Assembly (NCBI GenBank): GCA_033239005.1
Contig: BSQZ01000018.1
Location: 3,211,036 to 3,275,035 of the forward strand
Length of the DNA stretch: 64,000 nt
Origin: Lamellibrachia satsuma
Taxonomy: Eukaryota > Annelida > Polychaeta > Sabellida > Siboglinidae
Direction: 5' to 3'
Each line of letters begins with the position of its first letter. The stretch's first letter is position 1. The position numbers and the translations under genes are program-made. A model generated the notes under the pieces. That model was not told the origin of the DNA and did not search any database. It saw only the letters and a program-made list of their open reading frames with translations. Of the stretch, positions 11,855 through 24,799 are shown in pieces.

Positions 11855-12812
11855 CATGTTGACCCCCCACTAACACATGTGATGGTGGCCTCAAATAACG
11901 ACCACCCCACCAACACATGTGACGGTGGCCTCACATGATGAACACCCCACCAACACATGCAATGGTGGCCTCACATAATGACTACCCCACCAACACATGC
12001 GATGGTGGCCTCACATGACGACCACCCCACCAACACATACGATGGTGGCCTCACATGACGACCACCCCACCAACACATGAGATGGTGGCCTCACATGATG
12101 AATACCCCACCAACACATGCAATGGTGGCCTCACATGAGGAACACCCCACAACCACATGCGATGGTGGCCTCACATGACGACCGCTACACCAACATATGC
12201 GATGGTGGAATCACATGATGACCGCTACACCAATACATGCGATGGTGGCCTCACATGACAACCGCTACACCAACACATGCAATGGTGGCCTTACATGACA
12301 ACCGCTCCAACAACCCATGCGATGGTGGCTTCACATGACAACTGCTACACCAACACATGCAATGGTGGCCTTACATGACAACCACTCCACCAACTCATGC
12401 AATGGTGGCCTCACATGACAACCGCTCCACCAACACGTGATGGTGGCATCACATGACAATCACTACACCAACACATGCGATGGTGGCCTCACATGACAAC
12501 TGCTACACCAACACATGCAATGGTGGCCTTACATGACAACCGCTACACCAACACATGCGATGGTGGCTTTACATGACAACTGCTACACCAACACGTGATG
12601 GTGGTATCACATGACAACCACTCCACCAACCCATGCAATGGTGGCCTCACATGACAACCGCTCCACCAACCCATGCGATGGTGGCCTTACATGACAACCG
12701 CTACACCAACACATGCGATGGTGGCTTCACATGACAACTGCCCCACCAACACATGCGATGGTGGCCTCACATGACAACAGCTACACAAACACATGCGATG
12801 GTGGCCTCAATG
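11855..12812. repeat. 40-bp minisatellite, about 24 copies
   Basis: The unit starts with GATGGTGGCCTCACATGAC, continues with AACCGCTACACC and ends with AACACATGC. Copy starts at 12001 and 12041 fix the period at 40 bp. Several copies are 3-5 bp shorter (near 12430 and 12590). Variants alternate between ACCACTCC and ACCGCTAC, suggesting higher-order mixing by unequal exchange. The 85-residue minus-strand frame at 11701-11958 is an artefact. Confidence 0.93.
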
Positions 12813-12829
12813 CCATTATAGCATTCCAG

Positions 12830-15075
12830 CCACCTGCCAGGCAATAAGTCTCACTTTAGCTTCAATGAAAGCAAGCAGAAAGCCTGACGTAAGTGAGCTA
12901 ATCACTGATGATAGATCTTCCTCAATCATCAGCTTCAACCATTCCATGCAATGCAGCAATTTGGACTAAAGCCGATAATGAATTACGCGTGCCATGAACC
13001 TGCAGTGATCACCAGGGAAATGGCACACGGGACAGTGGCGACAACAGGGGAGGGTCAGTGATTGCCCCGGACACGCCGAGGTGACTGGACACCACAGATG
13101 TGGCTGTCAAGGTATCATCAGCGCGCCACGCAAATAGCTGTGCGGATTATCATAACAATTTATTTCCAGGGCACGTATATTGCAATCGATGTTCTGGTGT
13201 GGTGCGTCAAATTGATGGGTGGACAACGAAGGCTGCAATGACGTAGGAGAAGATGTTGGATCCGTGACTAGGAACGACCTGCCACATCACATTGTTCAGG
13301 TGGATATCTATGTGGAATTGCTCACATTTATCAGCCAGGGCATCTAGATGGGACATCTACGGATGTTAAGCTGTTAATTGTATTAACACCTGTGATTGAA
13401 TCACAACAGGAATGGTTGCTTAATTGGTGGACTTCTTGCATTAAATTATTCACCATCAGGAACTCCTGAATTACAGTAGTGTACTCCTGTTAATAACAGC
13501 AGAAAGTCAGGAAATACTGTTAATTAGATAATTAGATAATACGAATACCGAAGTCAACTAAAATAGACAAAAGTTTACATTGATAAAATATACCATCCAG
13601 TGCATAACTTGAAACACTGCATATTTAACTTTTAGAGCACACAGTTTTCCAGTTATTCTTTATTCATTTAAATTACATAACTTGATAAAAGTGTATCATT
13701 GCATGTTGAATTACTGTATATTTTGTACAACTTCAAAATGGTTTTCTTTGTAGTTATTACCTATGTTCTAGTAAAGTGTTTTATGGTTTATAGTTGTCAT
13801 AATTATTATATTTCCAATTTACAATAAATGAAATAACATATTATTATCAAACAACCAATCACAGTTGGTGAGCTAACAAGAACTGGCTAGTCGGCTACAT
13901 CCAGAAACACTCCCTACAGTTAAAGGTATGTATGTATCAATATGCATCAATACTGCATATTGAACATAGTAAATATAACCTGCAAATTGTCAGCAAATGC
14001 AATGGTCAATAACTGAGTACTCAGACATGATAGTCGGTGATAACCATTTTGAAGCACTTATCAGTTAGTGTCGAGAAAATGCTATTTTCAGCAAGATCTA
14101 TTTCCTTTGGTGTGCACATTGATTTACGCTGCGAGCAATGTTGTTGCCATGCAGCATCCAAGGTTGCTGCTCATACAAGGTGACATGTGACACTAACAGC
14201 TGTCGGGAACACCCGAGGCTCTCCTGGATCCATATCCCGTCGATTCTCTTCTCCCTCCAAGTGGACATGCTGGACACACTTATATTAATTGCCAATAACC
14301 TCTGTAACCAACGAGTGACGTCTCTGGTGTCCACTTCTTCTTACCATATCCGTTGCTTGCATTTCGTCTTCATGTAGCATTTCATGTGCAGAGTTACAAT
14401 TAAACATGATCTTTTTTATCATAAAATGTTATTATATAGTTTCACCAACTATAATATATTATATGTTCTAACATCTTTGACCACACGTGTTTTTAATAAA
14501 CCACAATTTTATATAATCTGACTGTTACCTGCTTAATTTGGATGTTTTGACTGGAATATCACGTTTACATTGCTTGTTGAATGGCAAGGTCAAGGTCATT
14601 CATAAACAGACAACAATCAAATTATTTTTTTTAATTTGGTTTATTAAAATACAATTGGGCAGTCAAGATATTAGAATAGATATAGTTTATAAGTACTAAA
14701 TAATAAGTCAAAACCAAAGGTTATTCGGTCTCGAGTCAGTTTACAATATCAAGTCATCGCCAGTTGAATGAGTACACTGAGGAACTAAGATAAGCAATGA
14801 CAAAAAGGTGGGTCTTCAGGAGACACCAAAATGTTCTTATTATTTCCTGCAGACTTCTAAACGCTACCATCTTCAGCATCAAGCATCTTGCCATGTCTAC
14901 TCATCAAACTAAACTACTTTGTCAGCGATGAACTAATTCACTCTCGCACCAGGTCAAAAGCGCCAATTTCAAGCTTTGTATACATCCATCTTGGAAGTTG
15001 CAGTTGGTGAACAAATGCATCAATCATCTTGGTCTCTGGACACCATGTTCTGCTGCACTAGCCCTGATCGGCCCA
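12830..15075. other. Non-coding stretch, no gene recognised
   Basis: Locally GC-richer sequence at 13000-13300 and 14100-14350 was checked on both strands for exons. The open frames (for example 14098-14377 on both strands) show no family resemblance. No complete repeat or RNA gene was seen. Confidence 0.45.
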
Positions 15076-15084
15076 CGACAAAAA

Positions 15085-15160
15085 AGGTAAAAAGGTAAGT
15101 TTTTATATAGCGCGGTATCCAGTCTGCAGGACTGCTATAAAGCGCAAAAACAGGTCGGAC
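15085..15160 (+). repeat. SINE-like repeat family C, short fragment
   Basis: Contains AGGTAAGTTTTTATATAGCG followed by CGGTATCCAGTCTGCAGGACTGCT. This matches the start of the longer copy at 16143-16470 and the reverse complement of 27085-27300. Only the first 75 bp is present. Confidence 0.6.
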
Positions 15161-16142
15161 TTATGCACCTGTTATGAATGTCAGATGTTGTCAGCTCTCA
15201 CTGATTGGTCATTTGTATTATAGCATAACATTTAACATAAAACACACAGGTTGGACTGGCTAATAAAGCTAGCAATATGAGGAGAGTCATATATGACCAC
15301 GTTAAACACTGCTCAAAATGATCTGATCTCACTAGGCAAATTGATGTGGTATCAGGAGTCCATGAAAAACTAGAATTTAGAAGTATGTATGTGCATCTAT
15401 GTGTGCGTGTATGCATGAATGCTTATATGTAAAACAGAATTCACACTGTTAATAATTTGATGTGTGCATGTGTGAGTGTGTAGTGTGTATGTTTATGAGT
15501 GTACATACAGATATACAAATAAATTAAGTTATGGAACGTTGCTTCCATTAGCAGTTCACACCAACAGTGCCTCCACCTGAATTGGATGCAGGTGGCCGGC
15601 CATCACTTTGGCCACAATTACATCTCTAGTACACCAGCTTTTAAGTACAGCAGCAAATGAGCACACCTCATATTAATCAGGCTTGGTGTTAATGTTCCCC
15701 ACGACATCAGTGTAATGGGAAAGCATCTGTGGACCCCACCATAAAGCCTTCATGTCCACATAACCTGCAGTCCAACACATATTAAAGTAGCCAGCATATG
15801 AGGTCATGACATTCGGTGCTTACTAATTAAGTGCATTTTGCAATACTATTGATCATCGATGGTGGAAGAATTGTCTAAACGAGCCACCCATGGATGCCAT
15901 GCAGCCACCTATGAAATTGTGTGTGTATAGCTAAACAAGCAGGCTGCCTTGATACTGTTGCACCGGCTGCCACTCATCCTGAGGGTGTAATTACAGAAGA
16001 ACATCTCAACACAGTGTAATAACTGTATACTCTTCATATGAGCAACGGCCATTGTTGAATGATCTCGTCTGGCAAAGGCCACAGAGCAAATATGTACACC
16101 ATCAACTATCCTGTTCATCTCTCCAATTAACTGGTCATAATA

Positions 16143-16470
16143 TAAAGGTATGTTGTTATATAGCATGGTATCCAGTTCATGGGATTGTTCAAAGTGATTT
16201 ACACTTCACCCCCTGGCAGACTTATTCATTCCAACGCCATTTCAACTTCTCTGGGAAGCATTCAGCCACACAACAATTACTGCATGAAGACTATTCGTTC
16301 AAATATCTACATCTGTCTGTTAGCGAAGTACTCAAGTGAACAGTGGCAATGTGGGATGAACAAAAGTGCCAAAGTTTTGAAATGGCAGCAAGAGGATTCA
16401 AACTATGGTTCTCTCGATTAAGAGCCTGACCCTCTACCCGCTACGCTACCATGCCCCATGTCTAACTACG
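16143..16470 (+). repeat. SINE-like repeat family C, longest copy
   Basis: Starts AAGGTATGTTGTTATATAGC, continues through GGTATCCAGTTCATGGGA-TG and CACCCCCTGGCAGACTTATT to a segment GGCAGCAAGAGGATTCAAAC-ATGGT followed by CGCTACGCTACCATG. The last part looks like the reverse complement of a tRNA-like head, with GATTCAAAC as a decayed B-box, as in tRNA-derived SINEs. The order of parts is unusual for a classical SINE. Frames at 16052-16421 are incidental. Confidence 0.6.
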
Positions 16471-16711
16471 ACTGCACAAACCATGAGTCTATATAATAAA
16501 ATTATTGTGAAACATATTCAGCAAATTTCAAATCTCATACTGTAAAATCTTAGTACAAATCTTTTAAGTAACTGGCTCCAGTCATAGTACTCCAGGTTGC
16601 ATTATGGACTAATGACCAATGACCAATGAGACATCAGAATTTGCCGTGAAATGTTTTATTTACTCTTGTGTTCCTACAGGGACAGAATGGCATCTATTTC
16701 AGTAGGGACAC

Positions 16712-17330
16712 GATTGGTTTTAGCCAGTAACTGTGCAGTTGGTGTTAGTCAGTAACTGCGGAATTGGTGTTAGCCAGTAACTGTGCGATTGGTGTTAGCC
16801 AGTAACTGCGCGATTGGTGTTAGCCAGTAACTGCGCGATTGGTGTTAGCCAGTAACTGCGCGATTGGAGTTAGCCAGTAACTGCGCGATTGGTGTTAGCC
16901 AGTAACTGCGCGATTGGTGTTAGCCAGTAACTGCGCGATTGGTGTTAGCCAGTAACTGCGCGATTGGTGTTAGCCAGTAACTGCGCGATTGGTGTTAGCC
17001 AGTAACTGCGCGATTGGTGTTAGCCAGTAACTGCGCGATTGGTGTTAGCCAGTAACTGCGCGATTGGTGTTAGCCAGTAACTGCGCGATTGGTGTTAGCC
17101 AGTAACTGCGCGATTGGTGTTAGCCAGTAACTGCGTGATTGGTGTTAGCCAGTAACTGCATGATTGGTGTTAGCCAGTAACTGTGTGATTGGTGTTAGCC
17201 AGTAACTGCGCGATTGGTGTTAGCCAGTAACTGCGCGATTGGTGTTAGCCAGTAACTGTATGATTGGTGTTAGCCAGTAACTGCATGATTGGTGTTAGCC
17301 AGTAACTGCGTGATTGGTGTTAGCCATCCT
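16712..17330. repeat. 25-bp minisatellite (GGTGTTAGCCAGTAACTGCG type)
   Basis: About 24 head-to-tail copies of GGTGTTAGCCAGTAACTGCG plus CGATT. The central copies (16800-17130) are essentially identical; both edges carry changes concentrated at the GCGCG site (GTGCG, GTATG, GCATG, GCGTG). Those edge changes are mainly C-to-T and G-to-A at CpG positions, consistent with decay of methylated CpG. No spacers are present, so this is not a CRISPR array. Confidence 0.95.
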
Positions 17331-17349
17331 CACGCACCAATGGTAATAT

Positions 17350-19195
17350 GTTATTACCAGTTCCACTGGCTCTACTAGAACAAACATTAAATTGAACTTT
17401 ATCCCAGTTTTTGCATCAGCCAGTGAAATGTTCTTCTATAATGATATATAAAAGGATGTATGTGTAATTTTAAAACAGACGATACAATGTTAATATAAAA
17501 TTACCACTCGGCTACTGATAAATAAAATGTAAAAATTAGTCTTTGATTACAGCCAGTGGCACAGTGCTTAAGGCATAAGAGTTCTTAAATCTGGCAGTTC
17601 TGCATCCAGGCACACAGTACTGTTGTTGTAGGTTGCTTAAGTAGCTTCCCTAGGGTGAGGCCAGAGTTCATGCAGCTTATGGCCAGGGTGTTGCATGTTC
17701 ACAAACAAAGTGCCGCAGAGTCTCCCTCCAGTCTGCCATGTCAATACTTTGGCTGCGAAGATGGTTTCTGTGCAAGACACATTTGGGAAAATGATACACA
17801 TTGTTCGTTTGCTGCTTCCTCAGGTTTGTGTGCCACAGGCAGGAGGCTTGCCTTTCTATGCAAGGATACAGGTGGCTGACAATGGACTTTTTCAAGGTTA
17901 TTTGGAACTTTATTAAAATGCTATAAACACATGCCATAGACACATATTTCATGTCTATAATCATTCTTATAGGTATATCACTAAAATTATTTCACAATAA
18001 CCATGTATAAACATTCAATTATTACCTCTTTGTGATAAAAACTGCAACACCACAAGATCATCATTCGCGTAGTATGGCAGTTGATTACAGGCAATATTTG
18101 ACGATACTCTTGCAATCAATCAATGATTTGGAGCACATTTCTTCTGTTTCTTGATGACAGTATGCAGACTGTATGTCATGGAATACATATGTAGCAAGGT
18201 TAGTGTGTATCAATTTTAAATCTTAAGTAATTAGCTCCAATGCAGATCTGCATAATAAGAAAGTTGATTTTGTGCCTACTGGTGCATTTAAGGATACCTA
18301 CATGTGCCACACCTGGCACTATATCTGTTGCTACTGTGCATTCCAAGACGCAGGCAGAACCACTGTGCTGCATTGGTGAAACTATCCGGTAGCCAGCTTC
18401 CATTTCATTTCGTTGAATTTACCTGCGCAAAGTCTACACAGACAGGTCAGGTGTGGGGACGAGTAAACATCCGAGAATAGAAACCAGGCGGATGTTCTCT
18501 TGGCAGTCCAACCACGGACACACACAGGATACAGTGAACAGTAGCAGCGCAAACTCCTCCTAATACCTACACGAGAGCCTTAATTAACACCTTAATTAAC
18601 ACTGGACAGCGCTGAGGTAGAAATAGTCATGTTTCATCCGTTCTTGCATTACTGAGCAGGCGTGTGCAACTGCCTCTGCCTACTACATACACAATTCTGA
18701 ATTCTAAGTTGCATGGCTCTATGTCTACTGACACAGAATGATGACTCTGATTCAGCCTGCAAGTGCATTAGCGCAGCTTCAGACTCAATCGAGACAACCA
18801 AGGTTTGAATCCTCTTGTGGCCATTTTAACCTGGAGCAATTCTGTTCATTCAGGTTGCCAGGCCTTGCCAGTATAATTGAGTACCTGGCACCAGCGGCCG
18901 GAGGGTTAGCCTGCAATGCATTCATGCCATTATCCAGAGGGAATGTAAACCTTCATCCTGTGTCAGGAAACCAGGATTAAGTTCCAGCTCTGTCTGCCTG
19001 ATTTAACAAAATTAATAGAAGTTGAACGGAATGTCTAACCATGGATATTTTTAGCATGCCACTGGCATATTAGGACGTAACTCAAGCTTGATTTATAACA
19101 CAGTTCATCCATGACGGCCAGAACTGACACATGCATAGCTGTGAGTAATATTGAGGTTAGATTGCATTAACATGTAAGTAGAGAAGGCCGAAGAC
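17350..19195. other. Non-coding stretch with possible SINE-derived pieces
   Basis: No gene recognised. The segments 17555-17620 (GTGGCACAGTGCTTAAGGCA) and 18750-18815 (ending GGTTTGAATCC) have faint tRNA A-box and B-box-like words and may be old SINE heads, but neither folds convincingly as a tRNA by eye. Confidence 0.4.
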
Positions 19196-19199
19196 CACT

Positions 19200-19863
19200 G
19201 GGCACCAGACAGACAGACAGACAGACAAAATTTTTTATTGATCCATTTGTACATAATATTACAGTAACAGTAATTAATACATGAAAACAAAATTTATTGT
19301 GTGTAAATTAGGTATGTAAGTGCATATATTTAGTACAAAGTGGATTTGGGAGACTCCTATTAAGACTAAAGAAGTCGCTCTCATAGGAGCCACCCTGGTA
19401 TGTTTTCAATGAATTTATTGTATATTTCCGCTTGTGTAAATTAATGTTAACACATATAGCTGGATTAATTATTTATTATTGACCATGCGTGCAAGTGTAG
19501 CAGTTAACAACGGTGCATATGCATAGACAGCTTTTTATAATATAATTTTTAGCATAATGTATATATCCCTTACTTTTTGGTAAGACATGCTTCAACTAGT
19601 TTATAATTCCAATTGTCCTAGAACACTTATTTGCTATTTTCTCAATATGTTTATGTCAATTTAAATATGTCTAATATTAAACCTAAGAAGTTGAAATGTT
19701 GGACTCGTTCAATGTTTACACCATCAGTTGTTAGTGTTGGTACTATTACCTTATTGTTTGGCATATGAAAAATCATATATTTAGTTTTGTTGATATTTAA
19801 TGATAATTTATTTAATTTTAGCCATTCTGCTATGTTGTGTAGTCTGGCCTCATATTCCACCAA
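19200..19863 (-). pseudogene. LINE reverse-transcriptase fragment with 3' tail, minus strand
   Basis: The minus-strand frame 19863-19651 reads WLKLNKLSLNINKTKYMIFH and then VQHFNFLGLILD. This is the stretch after the catalytic box in CR1/L2/Jockey-type polymerases, where N-x-N-K-(S/T)-x-(Y/F)-(M/L) and the following F-L-G are hallmarks. Downstream on the same strand, frames are lost. The copy ends at 19200 with AATAAAAAATTTTG and a (TGTC)n tail, a typical LINE 3' end. It is 5' truncated and dead. Confidence 0.75.
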
Positions 19864-19869
19864 TGCATA

Positions 19870-22800
19870 AATTCTCAGTCATGCAATTGGATCATCAGGA
19901 CACATTATTAAATAGTCACATTTGATACGCCAGTATGTCGCAGCCACTGAAATGCATGGACAAACTGGACATTGGGACTTGTGGTCAAAACCGCTGGACT
20001 TCTAGGTTAATTAAAAGTCACTTGCTACCATTAGAAGCTATGGCCACTTCCCTCAGTCCATTCCACTCAGCTGTCTCAAGGAAGACCATGCTCTTGCAGT
20101 TGCAGGGTTAACTTGTGATAACCTGATGACAAATCCCAGGTGAATGTAAATTCCCACCAGAATACACCAATGAATTAAGATTTCACTATTAGTGTTAACA
20201 GCCAGACTTGTAGAGTTAATTAATGTCATGGGAACAGGATTAAAATTTTTATTGTATATAATTATACACGTTACCTTAATCCATTGCCACAGCCAGTGAC
20301 ATACAGCTGAAGATGCACAGTCTAAGAGAGCTCTATAATCCGTGTCATGGGTACAGCAGTGAAATGAAGGTCCACCTCATATGACCAGTGCAAGCATCCA
20401 TTACATGAAGCCGGTGACACAAGGCTTCAGATATGCTGCATTATATTCCCAGTCGTACTATCTGCATAGATCACATAAGCAATGCTGGATCCTACACAAT
20501 CGCATGAGTTATATGTGCCGCTCCACCTCAGGCAAGGGCCATCATCTAGTGTACATCCGATCCCGGTCTCCCACATCACACGTGAGTTCGGGGAGCTGTC
20601 TGTATCCAAATAAACTGGAAGCAACAGCCTTGAGTCGTCATGCAGGAGCATTCCCGCCACTAGCCCAACACCAGCACAAGGATAGTGTATCCATTCTATA
20701 TGACAGCACAACCCACTTGTGACAGGCACACAAACATTAACTAGCCAACATCCATAATCACTTGGTAATATCAATATGAAGCAGTACCGACTCCGGCAGC
20801 AGTGGCGGCAGGCACAGCAGCAGGCATGGCATCAGGCCGGGCTCGTCTGATTGGCTCAGTCTGTCATCATCACCTGACTGTGTAAACAGTCGCTCCGTCC
20901 ATCCCGCACCTTACCTTTAATCTAATCTACGCAATAAACACAATTGTTGCATGTCCGGCGCCACCATACACCACGTGCGCATAAAGGTACCTGTTTTTGA
21001 CGTCTTCTTGTCATGGCTGTTTGCCGGCCTGTGCTCTACTATCGATTGTCAGACAGTTCGGCTGACTGCTACCCAGTTAATACCACTACAAAGTCTGTCT
21101 GATGCGGCTGTGGTTATCAGCAGCCAGCGCATCTTTTAACGCGACTCCACACATTATGGTGTGCTGGGGAGGAAACATCAACGTACACAGGAGCTGCAAG
21201 TCTAGATTACTGCTATGTTTTACGACAGAAGCTGCCAGTGAGTTAAAGAGAATAGACTCTACATTGACCACAATGTGCAGTCAGTGCCAGACAGTGCATA
21301 CTGGTCAAACAACACTACACCCATGAGATCTATGGCTACTACACAAGCTCCATACAGATGGACATTTATTATTCATTTGCCATCTTTATTCAAAAACCTT
21401 TGTCCTCAAGTGTCCACCAGCTGTCCAAGTGGTCAGTCAGATTAACTGCAGTTTTGACAGTAGAAAGAATAACAGAGATATTCCATTACAATGGCATGAC
21501 GTCATGGGTTAAACCCATACATTGGCAGCTGGTCTGACAGTGTTTCAATGTAGTATCTGACATGTATCTTTTTCGTGTGAAATGACATATTTGACAAAGA
21601 ATCAACATGGATATGCAAGTACTACTTAAACTGTCACGTAATTCTAGCCTATGATATTGAAACATGTCATATGATCTGAATCTGTCACAGATACAATACA
21701 AGACTGCAGAAACTATCATCAGGACTTTTCACTTCTGAACACAGACATGAAGAGACTTCCCTCTAACCTTTGGTCATCATTTCCCAAGACCAACTAATCA
21801 CTGAACCTTACTACAGAAGAACTTCTCATCGATGACCGGCCTCCTTGTAAAATCCAGTCTTGAATATGTTTTGCAACGTATGAAAGATGTCGCCATCATG
21901 CTACACAAAGAGTTATCAAAAAGGTAGAAGACCTAATGAAATATCACAGAAAACATGACAAAGACGTAGACTTGTGCAAATGATCGTGAATGTGTCACTC
22001 TAAACATCTGTGCTTTCTCACAGGTAAAACGTAAGTTGATCTGGTGAAGCGACTTGCCAAATCTTCATCAGTTTAAGAATAAATTAAGTCAACTATATAA
22101 ATAAAATAACTATTCACCATCTGAAAATATAAAACATTCTGATAACACAGTGATGTCACAACAGCTATTTACATACTAGACAAACAATACCTCAAAACAG
22201 CTCTGATTCACAAAATTTACCAATCCATTGCTACTGAAGCTGTAGTAAATTTCACCAGAATATAACTCAAGTCATAGCCAAAATGATCGGAATAGCTTTC
22301 ACTAGCTTGAACTCAAAGCTTGGTAACCAGGGCTGTGTCAATCTTGTTTCGGACCACATCCGCAGCCTTTACAATGACATATGCCTTGATGCGATCTGTC
22401 ATCTGTCATCTGTCGTCCGGGCCATGCGCCAATAAATGCATTAACCACAACACATCAGTTCACAAAACCAAACAGCCGGCCTGGTAAAAATAATAATTTT
22501 AAATAAACAAAAAGCTGGATTATCTCCACGCAGTGACAAATTGGCATAGTTGATACTTTGGCATTCTGAAATGAGTGATGTATTTGTTTGTGTATATTCA
22601 TGTCTACTTACATGCATGCTGAAATAAATGCAATAACTCCACTTGCAGGTAATTAATTTATGCCTCTGTGCCTGCACGCAATTTGGCCACAATATTGAAA
22701 AACAGAAACCAACAATAGAAGCAAGACGCAAACAACAGACTATCAGTGTAACAGGAATAACACATTGCAACACATAATAGGTGTTTCCGTGATCATCATT

Positions 22801-23015
22801 ATCACGGTAATGTGATACAATAATCAATAATTGGCCAATTTTGGCATCCTCTGAACGTATACTGTACCAATTAGCAAGCCTTATTTAATCAATGTATCAT
22901 GAATATTAATGGTGAATACACTGACAAATATTAAAGTTCAATAACACGACTTCAACAGCATCAATGCATATTGTTGTACCACTCCCTATTTCAATCTTAT
23001 AAAATGGCAGCCAAT
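19870..23015. other. Non-coding stretch, no gene recognised
   Basis: Longest frames (20381-20722 plus, 20427-20774 minus, 22441-22827 minus) overlap on opposite strands or lack domain resemblance, splice context and codon regularity. No repeats could be paired within the window. This could still hold unrecognised small exons of the PATJ-like gene, which is transcribed towards this side. Confidence 0.4.
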
Positions 23016-23032
23016 ATATGGGTGGGGAATTC

Positions 23033-23337
23033 GACTTGGGGTCAATTATATTATATCAATTTCAATTCCAAGAACACATACTAACTCCAACTCAAAAATG
23101 CCAATTCCATATGGAAATAACAGTACATGAACAGAACAACCATAGATACACTCAATGCCAAAAAATTACATTTATTTTAGAGCAGCTTTATTTAATTTCT
23201 ACACATGATGTAATTGAAAAAGTAACTGAAAAGTAACTGAAAGTACCAATTACGTTTTCACCAATTCCAATCACTTTTAAAAACAAAACACCAATTCCAA
23301 TTCCGGAATTAGACTTTAAATTCCAGTGTAACTGACC
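23033..23337. mobile_element. hAT-like MITE with CAATTC-type subterminal motifs
   Basis: The left end CTTGGGGTCAATTA and the right end, read inward as CTTCGGGTCAGTTA, form inverted repeats. Both sides carry iterated AATTCC/CAATTC words. The ends match the GGGGTCAATTCC core of the larger insertion at 56462-59075, so this is a short, old relative. A clear 8-bp target duplication was not found. Confidence 0.55.
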
Positions 23338-24275
23338 CGAAGTTCAGGTACAAGAGGATTAGTGAACAGGAATCCAAACAGCAAAAGAACATGAACTCAA
23401 GTTTACCACAATTACCACATACTTTATTATTACAAAAATCTACCCGGGTGTAACAATAAAACAACCTCTGAATCGAACCAGAAAGAACCATTTTAGCAAT
23501 TGCTCAAAATGACAATAGAATTTGTAAAATATATAACATTTAAATGTTACACATAAAATATTATAAATGATTAAAACACACGTTTTGTGAGAAAAAAAAT
23601 CTACGACCAGTATCGGTGCCAGCCTCACATGCGACCACCTTACTGGCCTGCCCATACCCAATTCAAGGGCTTGACACCCTAACTCTATAAGACCAGCCTG
23701 GCAAAAGCCCTTAGGGTTTTGTCAGCTCGTGTTTATATACAGTCATAGCAGCAATTTGTGTCACACATTTCATTCAATTAAAATGTGTAAATTAAATTCA
23801 GTCCTTTTGTGGGGAAACCACACTGGTGTGTGCTGCCACCTAGTAGGAGCTAAAATACTAGGCCTGCCTCTAAGCAGTGATTCAGTTATTTCTGGTCAGA
23901 TCCACATGTTCATCAGTTGTGTCCTGTCATAGCCATAGACCAGTGACGAAATTGCATTTACCAGAACCATGCATTGCCATGGCAGCATGAGATTCAGTGA
24001 CTGTCGGAAGCAGTTGATTTGCATAATTTCTGCTTGATTGAAAAGTGATTAGCTGTACAGTGGATGCAGTCCCATTCAGGCGATGTGGCAGACTTGTAAT
24101 TGCTTGTTCTTGTAGGTTATATAGTAAACAAGACTTGTGCCCAATTTCATTAATTAACAGTCTAGGGCAAGAGAAGCAAGTGAAGATTCTGTGGAACCAC
24201 TATGACTGTCCTGGTCAAGAGAGGAGGGAGAAGTTATATGTGGCATCATGTTTGCATGACTGAAAGTTATTTGTT

Positions 24276-24772
24276 GTAAGCTGGTGTTGCAGGTGTGAGA
24301 TCAAATTATAAAATTTAAACCAATCCACCCCCCTTCCCCTCTCCTAAATCCGAACCCCCAGGTGAATAATTCATATGAAATAAACACCCCCAGGTGACAA
24401 TTTCATAATGGAATATTCATCCCTCTATCAAATTTGTCCCCCATGCCTTGGATTTTTTTATTAATTGGTTAACCAATTTGTGTTTTAGTTTAATTTATGC
24501 ATATAGGTGGGATAAGATTTTAAAATAAACAGTAACTATGAAAAAAAATTCTCAGTAAAATCATAACAAATAATCATAAGTTACAATTATTAATGAAACT
24601 TAAAGCATTCCGAATTTGTATAATTTGCCATATATTTTCCTACATGGTTTATTTGGTATAGCAAGGTATATACAAAGCAGAACTACCTAAGTTCTCTAAG
24701 AACACAACATTATTGGGTGGGGGGGTGAATATCTCATAGAGGGAGTGAATATTTCATCGCACCAGCTGGGTG
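24276..24772. mobile_element. Possible MITE with AGCTGGTG ends
   Basis: The left side has AGCTGGTG followed by a C-rich CACCCCCC block. The right side, in reverse complement, has AGCTGGTGCGATGAAATATT followed by the same kind of C-rich block. Internal words (AATATTCA, CTCTAT) recur in opposite orientation. The symmetry suggests a foldback or MITE of about 500 bp; the ends are not sharply defined. Confidence 0.4.
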
Positions 24773-24799
24773 TCTATCGGTTTTAGTCAAACCCGTGGC

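Noticed and set aside
16390..16455. tRNA-like segment
   Set aside because: Only box-like words are present in reverse orientation within a dispersed repeat; the cloverleaf does not form.
16712..17330. CRISPR-like regular repeat
   Set aside because: Copies abut directly without unique spacers, and the genome is eukaryotic; it is a minisatellite.
20381..20774. 113- and 115-residue frames on opposite strands
   Set aside because: They overlap almost completely, neither has family resemblance, and there is no supporting splice context.
22441..22827. 128-residue minus-strand frame with membrane-like segments
   Set aside because: Cys- and Leu-rich but without a motif or conserved pattern; composition fits random AT-rich DNA.
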